57,605 nucleotides of DNA from Myxococcales bacterium (lineage in GTDB: Bacteria > Myxococcota_A > UBA9042 > GCA-2863065): the NCBI GenBank assembly GCA_018780435.1, contig JADMJS010000001.1:1-57605 (forward strand). The letters run 5' to 3'. The stretch's first letter is position 1. Every line of letters starts with the position of its first letter. Shown in pieces: positions 27,828-36,054 of this stretch. Position numbers and translations under genes: made by a program. The notes beneath the pieces were generated by a model. The model ran no database searches, had not been told where the DNA came from, and was given only the letters and a program-made list of their open reading frames with translations.

Positions 27828-28439
27828 TCAAAGGCGGTTGAATCGTTCGCCCTTCTCGGTGATGACCTTGTCGACGGGGTGATCGAGGGGGCCCGTGGGG
27901 AGCGGGCCGAGCTGCGCTTCAAACGCGACGCCGACGCGGAGGGCGCCTCGGGAGAGCCTCGGCAGGACACGGTCGTAGTAGCCTTTGCCGTAGCCGAGGC
28001 GTTCCCCGGCGGGGCCGAAGGCGAGGCCAGGGACGATGACGACGTCGATGTGCTCGAGCGCGACGGCGGGACCCGTCGGCTCGGAGATGCCGTAGGGGCC
28101 GCGGCCGGCGAGGGGGCCTCCGGCGAGCTCGAGGAGGGGTGTCCCCGGAATCACGCGTGGGTACAGGAAGACCGTGTCGCTGGGAGAGAGGGCGGGCAGC
28201 GATGCGACGTCCACTTCGCTTCGAACGGGGCAATAGGTAGCAACGCGGAGGGGAGCGCCGAGCGCGTCGCGGCGGGCGGTCAAGAGGGCCGCCAGGGCGC
28301 GGGTGATGGCGTCAGACGCGGCCGCGCGCTCGCTGGGCGGCAGGCTGTCCCGGACGGCGACGGCGTCCTGGCGACGGTTGATCTTCGCGAGGACGAGAGG
28401 TCCCCCGTCGCCTTTCGCCGCCCTGTCGCCCTTGTCCAT
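27828..28439 (-). CDS. 5-formyltetrahydrofolate cyclo-ligase
   Basis: A 203-residue protein. It converts 5-formyl-THF to 5,10-methenyl-THF with ATP, recycling the storage folate. Family signatures are present: KINRRQDAVAVRDSL at the N-terminus (substrate/ATP loop), VATYCPVRSEVD, IDVVIVPGLAFGPAGERLGYGKGYYDR and VDKVITEKGE at the C-terminus. It lies 27 bp downstream of zapA. The zapA-cyclo-ligase pair is a widely conserved arrangement; in gammaproteobacteria the 6S RNA gene lies between them, but here there is no room for it. Confidence 0.93.
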   Translation of the reverse strand: MDKGDRAAKGDGGPLVLAKINRRQDAVAVRDSLPPSERAAASDAITRALAALLTARRDALGAPLRVATYCPVRSEVDVASLPALSPSDTVFLYPRVIPGTPLLELAGGPLAGRGPYGISEPTGPAVALEHIDVVIVPGLAFGPAGERLGYGKGYYDRVLPRLSRGALRVGVAFEAQLGPLPTGPLDHPVDKVITEKGERFNRL

Positions 28440-28466
28440 CTTGTCCGAGGTCTTCGAGTCGGGCAG

Positions 28467-28742
28467 TCAAGCGACTCGGCGGACGTTCAGGCGCGTCAGG
28501 AGCTCGGCGGAGCGAGCGCGGATCTTCTCTTTCAGGCTCAGGTGCTGTTGGCGTTCGCGGAGGAGCGCGTCTGCGAGAGAGAGGGTCGCGAGCATGAGCG
28601 CGTGTTGGACGGGGAGTCCTTGCGGGATTTGGTCGAGGTGCTCCTTGGCGAGGGCCTCGACTGCCTGCACGTGGGCGGCGTCGGAGTCGCTGCGTATCGT
28701 GAGCTCCCGACCGAGCAACTTGATGGTGAACTCGTTCTTCAT
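28467..28742 (-). CDS. zapA: Cell-division protein ZapA
   Basis: The start is placed at ATG 28742 (MKNEFTIKLLGRELTIRSD), where homology begins; an in-frame extension to 28799 lacks support. The product has 91 residues. The N-terminal beta strands (FTIKLLGRELTIR) and a long C-terminal coiled-coil helix with VQHALMLATLSLADALL match ZapA, which bundles FtsZ filaments at midcell. It is followed closely by the cyclo-ligase gene, an arrangement that supports the call. Confidence 0.85.
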   Translation of the reverse strand: MKNEFTIKLLGRELTIRSDSDAAHVQAVEALAKEHLDQIPQGLPVQHALMLATLSLADALLRERQQHLSLKEKIRARSAELLTRLNVRRVA

Positions 28743-28833
28743 GTCTCCCCGCGGCGCACGGGTGGATGAACCTGCGCGTACCGGCCGAGACTGCGCCAAT
28801 TGTCGGCCACGTCAAGGTTCTGTCAGCGCGTCT

Positions 28834-29325
28834 CTAGCCGCTGTGGGCGGTCAGCGTGATCGCCAGCGGGGTACCGACTCGATAACCCAGCCGGGCGGCA
28901 TTACCGGCGCCGATCTCGAGCACGTAGCGGCTCGGGACGCCCACGTGGCGGGAGTCCCGCGTGAGCGGCGGGACGTGGTCGAGGACGCCCACGACGGTGC
29001 CGGCACTATCGATGAAGACCATGTCGAGAGAGAGGTACGTGTTCTCCATCCAGAATCGATGATCGATGTCGTCCGGAAAGATGAAGAGCATCCCTTCATC
29101 GTCCTTCAGCGGCTCCTTTCGATACATGAGGCCGACCTGGGTCTCGGCGTCGGTCGCGCGGACGATGGCGCGGAGGGGTGAGGCCGACGGCGTGTCCTTC
29201 GGGCGAAGCTCGGCGACGAGGTTCGGGACCGGTGGAACAGTCGGCGTCAGGGTGACGGGCGTGCCGCCGCCGCAGCCGAGTGCGAGGAGCACGAGTGACG
29301 TGCGAAGCCAGCGCAGGTGAAACAC
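28834..29325 (-). CDS. DUF192-family lipoprotein
   Basis: Start taken as GTG 29325, one base past the stop of the upstream metalloprotease gene, giving 163 residues. The signal sequence ends in LLALGCGGG (lipobox). The DUF192 core is complete: GLMYRKEPLKDDEGMLFIFP, FWMENTYLSLDMVFID, VLEIGAG and a final strand GTPLAITL. DUF192 proteins are small beta barrels found in many prokaryotes with no established biochemical function. An in-frame upstream extension to 29685 is Ser/Thr/Arg-rich and overlaps the metalloprotease gene, so it is not used. Confidence 0.8.
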   Translation of the reverse strand: MFHLRWLRTSLVLLALGCGGGTPVTLTPTVPPVPNLVAELRPKDTPSASPLRAIVRATDAETQVGLMYRKEPLKDDEGMLFIFPDDIDHRFWMENTYLSLDMVFIDSAGTVVGVLDHVPPLTRDSRHVGVPSRYVLEIGAGNAARLGYRVGTPLAITLTAHSG

Positions 29326-29326
29326 G

Positions 29327-31240
29327 TCAGTTGACCGGCAGGATTCGTTCGAGGTAGTCGCGATCGAACGGCGCGAAGACGGCCGCGCTCTCGCCGTCGA
29401 TCTCGGCGCGCTCGGCGAAGGGGCGGAAGTTGCCCGAGTCCATGATCCAGCCCGGGTTGTCGCCGAGGTTGTGATACTCGCCGTCGATGTTCGTGAGTCC
29501 GAGCGAGTGCCCAATCTCGTGGACGACGGTGTTGCCGACGACGTTACCGAGGACGGCGACGGCATTGTCGGCGAGGGCGCGACGGGCGGCGGTCGGGATG
29601 GGCTCGAGGGGGATGCCGCCGAGCGCGGGCATGAAGTGCCTGAAGATCTCGTCGAAGCGTGATGAGGCGATGGGGAGGTTGGCATCGGCGCCCAGGGTGG
29701 GGCTGAGCTGGAAGAAGGAGCGCACGAAGACGCCGCCGAACGCGAAGTAGCCCTGCTCCGCCGTGTCGGCGTTGGCGCCGCCGATGATGTCGTTGAAACG
29801 CAAGTTACCCACGTCCTTGCCCGCTGTATTGTCGAGCCCGAAGAGGCCTTGGCCGTTGGGATCCGCGCCGCCGACCTCGATGAGCGAGTATTCGGCGAAG
29901 TCGGTGGGGCGCTGGTCGCGGAACTCGATGTTCACTCCGGCGTAGTCGCGTGCGCAAACCTCGAGGATGCGGCGTCGAATGTCGCCTTCGCGTAGTTCGA
30001 GGCCCATCTCGGCGACCGTCGTCGAGAAGCCCGGCAGGAACTTCACGAAGACCACTTGGCGCTGCAGCGCGACGGTGAGCGAGAGATCGATACCCTGGCC
30101 CAGGATGGTCTCGGCGCCGGAGATAATCATGGGCGAGATGCGGCCGACGAAGGAGCCCGCGACGAGCCCGAGCCCTTCGAGCTCGCCACCGGGCGTCTGC
30201 GTGACCCGTAGGATGTACTTCATCGCCGTGTTCGACTCGAACTGATCGGGGAAGAGCGCAAGCGCGGTCGGGCCCTCGAGGATGAGCTCCTGCGAGGTCT
30301 GTAGGGTCGTGAACGCGCCTTCGAGGCGGATGAGCGTCGTCGACTCGTAGAAAGGGTCCGTCGGCAGGAAGCCGCGGCCGGTGACGACGATGTTCTGACC
30401 GCGTGCGGCCAGTGGGGGCGAGACGGTCTCGATGCGAGGCGCTTCGAGGTGGCGCTCCAGGCCGTCGAGCCCCGTGCCGGTGGTCGTGCCGCCTAGCGCT
30501 TCGTTCGAGAGGATGAGGTCGCCTCGGAAGATGCCGGGGCGTACGTCGAGGAGGTCCGGGGTGAGCGTGAAGCCGATCTCGTCGCGCCGAGTAGCGTTCA
30601 GCGGGAGGACTACGTCGAGCGGCAAGGTCTCGGGCGGCGTCTGTGACTCGAAGGTGCCCCTGAGCTGCACGAAGGTTTGCCCTTCGCCTTGGAGGAGGAA
30701 GCCGCTCCCCGAGATCACGATCTCATCGCCAGGGTACCAGGTGCCTTCCAGCTTGCCCGAGGTCACCTCGGTGCGCGTTCGGAGCTCCGTGGCGATGGGG
30801 GTGAGCTCGCTGACGACGTCCATGGAGACCGGCAGGTCGACGCGTGAGGTCGCCGGACCCTCGAAGAGCGTTCGCGAGATCTGGGCGCGGCCGACCACCT
30901 TCGAACCCGGCGGGAAGACGTTCAGGAAGCTGTCGTCAATCTCGCCACGGAGCTCGCCGGACTTCTGGAGCTGAACGGAGATAGGCGCGATACGGCCGTC
31001 CGTCGCGATGACGATGAGCTCCTGTTCGCCGAGCTCCGGCACGAGGAAGCCGGTTCCGACGAGGCGGATCGGCGTGCCGCGCATGACGATGGACTCGGGC
31101 CACGTCTCGATGGTCATCGGGTCGAGGCGCGCGGGACCGCCGTCAACGGTCTCTTCGGTACAGGCGATGAGCGTGGGGACGCAGAGGCCCAGGAGAACGG
31201 CGTAGGGACATCGTTGATGGCGCTTTGGGGAGGCGGTCAC
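29327..31240 (-). CDS. Lipoprotein with TIG-like repeats and a C-terminal zinc metalloprotease motif
   Basis: A 637-residue protein with a signal peptide ending VPTLIAC (lipidated Cys about residue 27). Residues about 35-400 contain three repeats in which motifs such as MRGTPIRLVGTGFL, YPGDEIVISGSGFL and ARGQNIVVTGRGFL recur, the hallmark of IPT/TIG beta-sandwich domains. The C-terminal region holds VVHEIGHSLGL (His574, Glu575, His578). The classical HExxHxxGxxH third ligand is replaced by Asn, but EYHN follows six residues later (His590) and GWIMDSG could supply the Met-turn. A cell-surface protease is likely. Its stop is one base from the DUF192 start. Confidence 0.75.
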   Translation of the reverse strand: MTASPKRHQRCPYAVLLGLCVPTLIACTEETVDGGPARLDPMTIETWPESIVMRGTPIRLVGTGFLVPELGEQELIVIATDGRIAPISVQLQKSGELRGEIDDSFLNVFPPGSKVVGRAQISRTLFEGPATSRVDLPVSMDVVSELTPIATELRTRTEVTSGKLEGTWYPGDEIVISGSGFLLQGEGQTFVQLRGTFESQTPPETLPLDVVLPLNATRRDEIGFTLTPDLLDVRPGIFRGDLILSNEALGGTTTGTGLDGLERHLEAPRIETVSPPLAARGQNIVVTGRGFLPTDPFYESTTLIRLEGAFTTLQTSQELILEGPTALALFPDQFESNTAMKYILRVTQTPGGELEGLGLVAGSFVGRISPMIISGAETILGQGIDLSLTVALQRQVVFVKFLPGFSTTVAEMGLELREGDIRRRILEVCARDYAGVNIEFRDQRPTDFAEYSLIEVGGADPNGQGLFGLDNTAGKDVGNLRFNDIIGGANADTAEQGYFAFGGVFVRSFFQLSPTLGADANLPIASSRFDEIFRHFMPALGGIPLEPIPTAARRALADNAVAVLGNVVGNTVVHEIGHSLGLTNIDGEYHNLGDNPGWIMDSGNFRPFAERAEIDGESAAVFAPFDRDYLERILPVN

Positions 31241-31394
31241 GGCCGGAGGATACCTGAGAGCGACGCCTCACGGAAATCCGGCACTCCACAGGTGGTGTTC
31301 ACACTGGTAGGATGCGGCGGCGCCAGTTAGGGGCTGGCGTCACGATGAGGCGGATGTACGCCTTGGGGCGACACGAGATGGACAGGAGCCGCGC

Positions 31395-32327
31395 TTGGCT
31401 GAAGACACGGACGACGAGATTCGCGAGCTGCTGACGAAGAAGAAGGAGGCCCTCGACAAGGAGGACCTCTTCGCGCTGCTCGGCGTGAACACGCAGACTC
31501 CGAAGGCCGAGATCGCGAAGGCCTACTTCGACCTCGCCAAGCGAATTCACCCGGACCGGGTGTCGAAGCGGGGGCTGAAGGACCTCGCCGAGCTGGCGAC
31601 GCGTGTCTTCGGCGCGGTGTCGGAGGCGCATTCGGTGCTCCTCGACCCGAAGCGTCGGGAAGACTACATGCGTCGCAAGCCCATGGCGGGCGCGACGACA
31701 GCCGACATTCAAGTGCACATGGCGACCCAGAGCACCCAGGAGCTGCTCCGGAAGAACTTCGACGAGATGGGGCTCGGTGCGAAGGAGGCAGCGAAGATCT
31801 TCTTCCACAAGGCCGAGTCGCTCTTCAAGAAGGGCGCGTATGGGGAAGCCGAGCAGGCCATGCAGAAGGCGCTCGAAGGGGATCCCGACAACCCGCGCTA
31901 CCACCTGTCCATGGGCAAGGCGGTCTATCACAACACCGATCTCGCGGACGGGAAGCGGCTGGCGACCGCGCGGCAGCACTTCGAGAAGGCGCTGGCGGGT
32001 GAAGCCGACAACCCGGAGACCAACTACTACATGGCGCGGCTCTGGCGAGAGGCAGGGGACCACGACAAGTGTCGGCAACACTTGATGAAGGCGATCGAGA
32101 AGCGACCGAACTTCATCGAAGCCAAGCGCGAGCTGCGTCTGCTGGAGATGCGTGGGCAATCGGGCAAGGAGAGCGCGGCGACGACGCGACCCGGTGGCGA
32201 CTCCAAAGCTGGGGCCAAGCCCGTGGCGCCGAGGCCGTCGGGCGCTCGTGTGAAGCCGGGCGCCAAGGCCGAGCCGGAGCCCTCACGATGGCCCTTCGGG
32301 CTCGATCGACTCTTCCGCAAGAAGTGA
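31395..32327 (+). CDS. DnaJ (J-domain) and TPR fusion protein
   Basis: A 310-residue protein from TTG 31395 preceded by AGGAG. Residues about 22-85 are a J-domain (DLFALLGVNTQTPKAEIAKAYF) with the HPD tripeptide at 52-54 in RIHPDRV, which stimulates DnaK ATPase. Residues about 130-250 contain tetratricopeptide repeats (FHKAESLFKKGAYGEAEQAM, YHLSMGKAVYHN, TNYYMARLWREAGDHDKC) for partner binding. The C-terminal 60 residues are Ala/Pro/Lys-rich and disordered. No signal peptide is visible, so it is cytoplasmic. DnaJ-TPR proteins are numerous in myxobacteria. The client is unknown. Confidence 0.88.
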   Translation: MAEDTDDEIRELLTKKKEALDKEDLFALLGVNTQTPKAEIAKAYFDLAKRIHPDRVSKRGLKDLAELATRVFGAVSEAHSVLLDPKRREDYMRRKPMAGATTADIQVHMATQSTQELLRKNFDEMGLGAKEAAKIFFHKAESLFKKGAYGEAEQAMQKALEGDPDNPRYHLSMGKAVYHNTDLADGKRLATARQHFEKALAGEADNPETNYYMARLWREAGDHDKCRQHLMKAIEKRPNFIEAKRELRLLEMRGQSGKESAATTRPGGDSKAGAKPVAPRPSGARVKPGAKAEPEPSRWPFGLDRLFRKK

Positions 32328-32354
32328 CGGAGACCGGCGCCGCGGCGCCGTCAC
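32324..32354. terminator. Palindromic terminator between convergent DnaJ-TPR and lnt genes
   Basis: A perfect 16-bp palindrome, CGGCGCCGCGGCGCCG (32335-32350), nests inside GTGAC / GTCAC arms (32324-32328 and 32350-32354) that include both stop codons. Being symmetrical, it can fold on either transcript and probably ends both. Confidence 0.55.
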
Positions 32355-35101
32355 ATTCGGCCGCTCACGCGTGTGGCTCGGCGAGCCAAGGTCGCGCGGA
32401 CCATGCTCCAACCGAAGAGCGCCAGGATGCTCCAGGCGAACACGTCTCCGAAGGCGCGGTACGGTGTCCACGTCGTGAGCATCGGCACGTCCGCCACGAG
32501 CACCTCGGGATCGGTGAGCGTGGTCTCCGAGACGATACGGCCGACCGCGTCGACGAACGCGCTCACACCCGTGTTGGTGCTTCGCACCATCCAGAGGCGG
32601 TTCTCAATCGAGCGGAAGGTCGCGAGGGCGAGGTGCAGGTACGGCTCGGGCGTGTGCCCGAACCACGCGTCGTTCGTGACGTTCACGAGGACGTTGGGAT
32701 CCTTCGCTGCCACTCGGCGGGTAAAGCGCGGGATGATGTCTTCGTAACAGATGAGGACGCCGAGTGAGTGGCCCTTGAAGGGGAAAGTCTCAACGGTCTC
32801 GCCGGGATAGAAGTGGCTCGCTTCTGGGAGCCATTCGTAGAACTGCGGGAACTTGTCGCCGAAGGGGATGTACTCCCCGAAGACGAGCAGATAGTTCTTG
32901 TCGTAGCGACCGAGGACGCGACCGCGACCGTCCATGAGCATCGCTGAATTGTAGGTCTGCCGTGCCTCTGGACCTTCGAGTGGGGAGACGTTCGGGTCCT
33001 TCGTGTCGTAGGTAATGAGGCCGAGGAGGACCGGGACGTCGAAGCCGCGGATGGGCACGTTCCACTCGGTGGGCGACGTCACGGCGTCCAGCGGGAGCAC
33101 CTTGCTCTGAACTTCGGTCACGAGCGTCGCAAGCGCGCCTTCCACCTTCGGGAGCGGCGTTCGGGACCGGCCGACCCACTTCGAGTCGCGAGCGTAGGCC
33201 TGCGCTTCGGTGAAGGGGACCGCCGCCAGCGCGCGCAGGTCCGTCTGGGCGAAGTTCGGAACGGTCGCCCAGGTCGGCGTCAGAGGCGAAGGCGCGGCTC
33301 CGGCGGCCGGGATGGAGAGGGGGGTGTCGCCTTGCCAAAGGTGACCCCGGGTGCCGCCGACAATGATGGCGCCTCGGGGATCGATCGCGGCGGAGAGTGG
33401 CGTTGCGGCTCGGTTCTTTAGGTCCAACGCGACCGGTTCGAACTCGCCACCGCGGCGCCGAATCCAGACCCCTCCGTCGCCGACGACGACGGTGTGATCG
33501 GAATCACCTGCGATGGCGTGGAGGTTGCCGGCGCCGAGCGAGCGCTTCTCCCAGTCGCCCCCCTGTCGGTGCAGAACCACACCCAATTGCCCGACGGCGA
33601 TGACCTCGCCATCATCGCCGGCCCACACGTCATTCAGCGCGACCTGGGTCTCGCTGGCCACGGGCGTGACTTCGTTGCCATTGCACTGGAGCAGCGTTCC
33701 GTGTGCGCCTACGATCCACGCGGATCGCGCGTCGAGTGCATCGACGGCGTTGAGTGAGGCGCCGACGCCAGTCACCACGGAGCGCCAGCCGTCGGCGTCG
33801 CGGATCAGCAGGGTACCCGCGTCGCCGACGGCGAACGCGAACCAAGGGACGCCGTCTACACGTGACAAGGATGCAGACGCTTGGCCGACCCAGAGGCCTC
33901 GGAGATCCTTGTCGGTACCCGTATCCAGGCGATTCCAGCGGCCGGCGTCGTACTGCATGGCGAGGCCGCGGGCGCCAACGGCCATGGTCGCGTCGTCGCC
34001 GCCGCTCGCGATGGCGAGGACCGCTTCGTCGCCGTCGCGTGGGGTCAACTCCCAGCGATCGCCGCGCAGCCCCCAGATCTGACCGTCGGCCGCGGCGGCG
34101 AAGGCGAACTCGTCGGAACGCTTGAAGCGGAGCCAGCCATAAGGCGGAGGGACGGGGATGAAGCTCGATTCGGGCAGGACCACGAGATCGACGCCATAGT
34201 CCTTCTCCAGAGACTGGCTCAGGAGATGGTGCTTCATGACGTTGCCGCGGAGCATCCAGAGTCGCTCGTCGACGCTCTGCAGGCCTTTGGCTTCCTTCTC
34301 GAAGATGCCGACGTTGGCTTCACCCATCCCGATGCGGAGGGACTGCGCAGTCGCCGACTGGCCATCGACCTGACGGATCCGGACGAGTCCATAGACGACA
34401 TTTGTAGCGAAGAGGGCGATGGCCAGGGAGGCCACTCGGTACGCATAGTCGCGCCGATTCTCGCGCCACGCCTTCTGAGCCTCGTAGAGCGCCGCATTGA
34501 CGAAGATGATGAGGAAGGTGAGGCCGGAGACCCCAGTGACTTCGACGATCTGTGTCACCGCATAGAAGCGGTACTGCCCGTTGGCCATGTACCAGGGGAA
34601 GATCAGCGGTGTGATGAACTCGACGGCAGTGAAGACCGTGGGCGCGACCCAGAGCAGCGAGCCTGTCGTATGGAGGGTGATGAGGCGGGTCAGGCCGGCG
34701 GCGGCCGCAAAGACGAGCCCTTGATAGGCGCACATCAGGACGCAGATCGGGATGGCGATCGCGAGCGAGAAGTGCCCGAAGTCCATGAGCATTCCGGTGA
34801 GCCACCAGAATCCGCCCACGTTGGTGATGAGGCCCGTCCAGAGCCCCCAGCCGAAGGCGTCCCACGGTCGTCGGTCGGCGACGACGTGGTAGAGCGGAAT
34901 GAGGGTCACCCACTGGAGCGGGAACAGGTCGAAGTTCGGATAGGACAGGAAGACGCCGACGCCGGCCAGGGTGGCCCAGATGAGCGCCTTCAAATTGCGC
35001 CTGGATGCGGCGGCGCGAATGCGGAAGATCGTCGTCTCGCCTGGGCGTCGGCGGCGCGGTGCTGACGGTGGGCCGTCGATGGTCGGTGGAACCGGCCTCA
35101 T
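32351..35101 (-). CDS. lnt: Apolipoprotein N-acyltransferase with a propeller-like insertion
   Basis: A 916-residue protein; Lnt is normally about 510-540. The N-terminal 250 residues hold the transmembrane helices (ALIWATLAGVGVFLSYPNFDLFPLQW and following). The nitrilase-type catalytic triad is present: Glu311 in VVLPESSF, Lys735 in YDKNYLLVFGEYIPFG, and Cys785 in GVLICYED. The Lys-Cys spacing matches E. coli (50 versus 52), but Glu-Lys is 424 instead of 68. The extra 350 residues contain repeats such as AVGARGLAMQYDAGRWNR, AVGDAGTLLIRDADGW, IVGAHGTLLQCNGN and AVGQLGVVLHRQGGDW, typical of beta-propeller blades. The enzyme adds the third acyl chain to lipoproteins at the inner membrane. The insert should sit in the periplasm near the active site. 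Confidence 0.88.
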   Translation of the reverse strand: MRPVPPTIDGPPSAPRRRRPGETTIFRIRAAASRRNLKALIWATLAGVGVFLSYPNFDLFPLQWVTLIPLYHVVADRRPWDAFGWGLWTGLITNVGGFWWLTGMLMDFGHFSLAIAIPICVLMCAYQGLVFAAAAGLTRLITLHTTGSLLWVAPTVFTAVEFITPLIFPWYMANGQYRFYAVTQIVEVTGVSGLTFLIIFVNAALYEAQKAWRENRRDYAYRVASLAIALFATNVVYGLVRIRQVDGQSATAQSLRIGMGEANVGIFEKEAKGLQSVDERLWMLRGNVMKHHLLSQSLEKDYGVDLVVLPESSFIPVPPPYGWLRFKRSDEFAFAAAADGQIWGLRGDRWELTPRDGDEAVLAIASGGDDATMAVGARGLAMQYDAGRWNRLDTGTDKDLRGLWVGQASASLSRVDGVPWFAFAVGDAGTLLIRDADGWRSVVTGVGASLNAVDALDARSAWIVGAHGTLLQCNGNEVTPVASETQVALNDVWAGDDGEVIAVGQLGVVLHRQGGDWEKRSLGAGNLHAIAGDSDHTVVVGDGGVWIRRRGGEFEPVALDLKNRAATPLSAAIDPRGAIIVGGTRGHLWQGDTPLSIPAAGAAPSPLTPTWATVPNFAQTDLRALAAVPFTEAQAYARDSKWVGRSRTPLPKVEGALATLVTEVQSKVLPLDAVTSPTEWNVPIRGFDVPVLLGLITYDTKDPNVSPLEGPEARQTYNSAMLMDGRGRVLGRYDKNYLLVFGEYIPFGDKFPQFYEWLPEASHFYPGETVETFPFKGHSLGVLICYEDIIPRFTRRVAAKDPNVLVNVTNDAWFGHTPEPYLHLALATFRSIENRLWMVRSTNTGVSAFVDAVGRIVSETTLTDPEVLVADVPMLTTWTPYRAFGDVFAWSILALFGWSMVRATLARRATRVSGRM

Positions 35102-36054
35102 GAAGCGACCTTGACGCGCATGGCGCCCGGGAGCAGCTCGAAGCGCGCGGGGAACTGGCCGATGACCTCGCCGTCCGCCTCAATGGTGCAGGGGAGCGCG
35201 CCTTCACAGGTGCCATCAACCTGCCGGGCTCGCCACGACGAGACGCCCCTCTTGTCGATGTGTTTTCCGATGTAGATGCTGGTCATCGACACCATCGACA
35301 GCGCGGAGCGGCCCCCGACGGTGACGACGTCGAAGAGACCGTCACCCGGGTCGGCTTTCGGTGCAAAGCGCATCCCACCACCGAAGTACTGGCCGATACA
35401 GCAGCCGCCTACGTTCAATGACACTTGTTTTACAGCGTCGCCATTGCTCAAAAGGGTAACTGGACGACGCTCGTAGGAGAGCGTCGCGCTGAGGGAGGCC
35501 ACGAAGTACGTGAGCCGGCCGCCGAGGGGCTTCGTGCTCTCGTTCGCGCGGCGGGAGACTTCGGCGCTCACACCAAACGATGCGATGTTCGCAAAGTAGC
35601 GGAGCACGCCATGTGGCGCTTCGCCGGGGCGTGAGCAGCGGATCCGGCCGAGGTCGACCGTCCGCGTGGCGTGCCCGGCCAACCGTGCGGCGGCGTCATC
35701 GAGGCGATCGGGGATTCCGAAGGTACGGCGATAGTCGCCCCCGGAGCCCGACGGGATGATTCCGAGGATGGGCAATCGATCCGCGAGCGTCGGGACCTCA
35801 CCGTCGTAGAAGCCATTGACGACCTCGTTGACCGTGCCATCACCGCCGATAGCGACGATCATCTCGTAGCCAGCTCGAAGCGCGTCTCGGGTGAAGGTGG
35901 TCGCATCACCGGGCTTGGTCGTCGGCGCATGCTCGTATCGGCCCAGGGTGCGGGTGAGTGCGGCGTCGATCGCCGGCCACCGTCGGGCCGTGTTTCCGCC
36001 CGCCGAGCCGGGATTCAGGATGACGAGGGTCTTGAATGGGGTCACGTGGCTCAC
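35098..36054 (-). CDS. Diacylglycerol/lipid kinase family protein
   Basis: Start placed at GTG 36054, which overlaps the upstream stop by 4 bp; a longer frame to 36399 runs antisense-like through the upstream gene and is discarded. The product has 318 residues. It opens with FKTLVILNPGSAGGN and carries the kinase signature AIGGDGTVNEVVNG plus LGIIPSGSGGDYRR, matching the YegS/BmrU/DagK family that phosphorylates diacylglycerol or related lipids with ATP. The C-terminal half is a beta-sandwich (GGGMRFAPKADPGDGLFDVV) as in the family. Its stop overlaps the lnt start, placing it in a lipid-centred operon. Confidence 0.88.
   Translation of the reverse strand: MSHVTPFKTLVILNPGSAGGNTARRWPAIDAALTRTLGRYEHAPTTKPGDATTFTRDALRAGYEMIVAIGGDGTVNEVVNGFYDGEVPTLADRLPILGIIPSGSGGDYRRTFGIPDRLDDAAARLAGHATRTVDLGRIRCSRPGEAPHGVLRYFANIASFGVSAEVSRRANESTKPLGGRLTYFVASLSATLSYERRPVTLLSNGDAVKQVSLNVGGCCIGQYFGGGMRFAPKADPGDGLFDVVTVGGRSALSMVSMTSIYIGKHIDKRGVSSWRARQVDGTCEGALPCTIEADGEVIGQFPARFELLPGAMRVKVAS

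Noticed and set aside
28440..28466. 6S RNA (ssrS) between zapA and the cyclo-ligase gene
   Set aside because: The gap is 27 bp, far too short for a 6S RNA of about 180 nt.
33881..35065. 394-codon plus-strand frame opposite lnt
   Set aside because: Acidic/Arg low-information translation complementary to the transmembrane and propeller codons of lnt.
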